Assembly: GCA_002405615.1 (NCBI GenBank)
Contig: DHMD01000045.1
Span: forward strand, 3,224-9,148
Direction: 5' to 3'
Length of the DNA: 5,925 nt
Origin: Christensenella sp. UBA4651
GTDB lineage: Bacteria; Bacillota; Clostridia; Christensenellales; UBA1242
The notes beneath the pieces were generated by a model that was not told the origin of the DNA, ran no database searches, and saw nothing but the letters and a program-made list of their open reading frames with translations. Shown in pieces: positions 5,492 to 5,925 of the stretch; positions within the stretch are counted from its first letter, which is position 1; each line of letters opens with the position of its first letter. A program made the translations under genes and the position numbers.

Positions 5492-5546
5492 TTCAACTCC
5501 CCAAAGAGCCTATTCTGCAAAATTTCAACATAGGTATCATTTCCGC
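5455..5546 (-). promoter_or_regulatory. Structured toxin leader with terminator-like end (attenuator candidate)
   Basis: In the minus-strand RNA, GCGGAAA (5546-5540) pairs perfectly with TTTCCGC (5468-5462), enclosing 71 nt. The 3' arm is followed at once by seven U (5461-5455). Inside, CCUAU (5534-5530) can pair with either of two AUAGG copies (5513-5509 or 5478-5474), which gives mutually exclusive folds. The element lies about 40 nt before the toxin GTG and downstream of the promoter. It matches no riboswitch class I recognise. Confidence 0.5.
5493..5540 (-). CDS. Candidate leader peptide L1 (15 residues)
   Basis: The frame encodes MIPMLKFCRIGSLGS, starts at ATG 5540 and ends at TGA 5495-5493, one base before the ATG of L2, an arrangement that suggests translational coupling. 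AGGAGA (5549-5554 on the opposite strand) gives a good ribosome binding site 8 nt upstream. The start codon overlaps the end of the 5' arm of the stem closing the leader structure. Confidence 0.3.
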   Translation of the reverse strand: MIPMLKFCRIGSLGS

Positions 5547-5554
5547 ATTCTCCT

Positions 5555-5582
5555 AATCTAACATATATATCTCAAATCTAAC
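5555..5582. repeat. Short direct repeat AATCTAAC
   Basis: AATCTAAC occurs at 5555-5562 and 5575-5582, exactly 20 bp (about two helical turns) apart, in the toxin leader. It could be a pair of protein sites or a chance repeat. Confidence 0.3.
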
Positions 5583-5635
5583 TTTTTGCGTTGCACACTC
5601 AAAATTAAATGTTAAGACCACGATTAATCATAAAT

Positions 5636-5664
5636 AATATAAACGACATTTTTTAGTTTGTCAA
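5636..5664 (-). promoter_or_regulatory. Promoter of the toxin/immunity operon
   Basis: Reading the minus strand, a perfect -35 TTGACA (5664-5659) is followed by 17 bp and TATATT (5641-5636, one mismatch). Transcription would start near 5629, giving a leader of about 210 nt before the GTG at 5416. It is the only good minus-strand promoter I find for the toxin, immunity 1, orphan tip and immunity 2 series. Confidence 0.75.
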
Positions 5665-5713
5665 GCGATATGATTTAATTTTTTGTTGGAGAAATTTATT
5701 TTAATTAAATTTA

Positions 5714-5792
5714 TTTTTTCATCATTTTTTAGTTATTTTTTGATTTTTTGGGGTATTTTTTTGTATTTTTGGGTATTTTTTGGGGTATTTTT
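5714..5792. repeat. Phased T-tracts (predicted curved DNA) with GGGTATTTTT repeats
   Basis: Eight T-runs of 5-7 bases (5714-5719, 5725-5730, 5736-5741, 5744-5749, 5756-5762, 5766-5770, 5776-5781, 5788-5792) have a mean centre spacing of 10.5 bp, the helical repeat of B-DNA. The half from 5750 is also a tandem repeat: GGGGTAT7, GTAT5, GGGTAT6 and GGGGTAT5. The array lies about 50-130 bp upstream of the toxin -35. Intrinsic curvature there could affect promoter activity or attract an AT-binding silencer. Confidence 0.65.
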
Positions 5793-5804
5793 CGAAATGC
5801 AAGT

Positions 5805-5826
5805 AAAAATAGCGGAGTTGCCGCTA
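5805..5826 (-). terminator. Intrinsic terminator of the right-edge gene
   Basis: In the minus-strand RNA, UAGCGG (5826-5821) pairs with CCGCUA (5815-5810) around a 5-nt loop and is followed by five U (5809-5805). The stop codon of the gene at the right edge is the first base-pair block of the stem. Confidence 0.85.
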
Positions 5827-5925
5827 CTCTTGATTTACATATTCGAGGACGGTTGTGATTGGAATACAATAAGCAAAGCCATACACGACATCGCCAGAAT
5901 TATCCTTTGTCCTAAAAGTCGTAAT
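5824..5925 (-). CDS. C-terminal end of an unidentified protein (5' part outside window)
   Basis: The minus-strand frame is open from the window edge to TAG at 5826-5824, giving 33 residues that end in IPITTVLEYVNQE. A terminator overlaps the stop, which supports a real gene end. The FAYCIPITTVLEY segment faintly recalls the last strand and helix of trypsin/HtrA-like proteases, but 33 residues are too few for a family call. Its terminator separates it from the toxin operon. Confidence 0.65.
   Translation of the reverse strand: MTTFRTKDNSGDVVYGFAYCIPITTVLEYVNQE

Overview
The window is AT-rich with strong Shine-Dalgarno sites, sigma-A-like promoters and many U-tailed intrinsic terminators. This suggests a low-GC Gram-positive-type bacterium (Firmicutes/Clostridia-like, possibly a host-associated uncultured lineage). 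Genus cannot be told from the sequence. Nothing here identifies a phage or plasmid.

Left part, plus strand (1-2720): three independent transcription units. First is the C-terminal ATPase end of an ABC exporter (1-651) with its terminator. Next is an AT-rich gap carrying two consensus DnaA-box sequences and a long imperfect inverted repeat, followed by a six-helix DUF998-type membrane protein (995-1663) with its terminator. Last is a monocistronic gene with a near-consensus promoter, encoding a Rossmann/methyltransferase-like protein of unknown function (1911-2564). A hairpin at 2690-2720 with U-runs on both strands separates this half from the convergent half.

Right part, minus strand (5664 down to 2871): a polymorphic-toxin locus. 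Reading along the minus strand it has phased T-tracts (predicted curved DNA), a promoter, a roughly 210-nt leader, the toxin gene, immunity-like gene 1, a spacer, an orphan copy of the toxin tip, and immunity-like gene 2. The leader holds two tiny coupled reading frames inside a terminator-like structure. The toxin is a 478-residue membrane-targeted protein ending in a WHH/HNH-like nuclease tip. The orphan tip keeps 40 identical residues, with four silent base changes, and sits just before immunity-like gene 2. The two immunity-like proteins share a fixed N-terminal 12-mer and a conserved C-terminal 83 residues, but a divergent middle. In both copies the immunity Shine-Dalgarno is written in the toxin's final Gly-Gly codons.

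The proposed logic is a contact- or secretion-type antibacterial toxin with a co-translated immunity protein, plus a relic of an earlier or alternative toxin whose immunity gene has been kept. The far right edge holds the last 33 codons of another minus-strand gene and its terminator.
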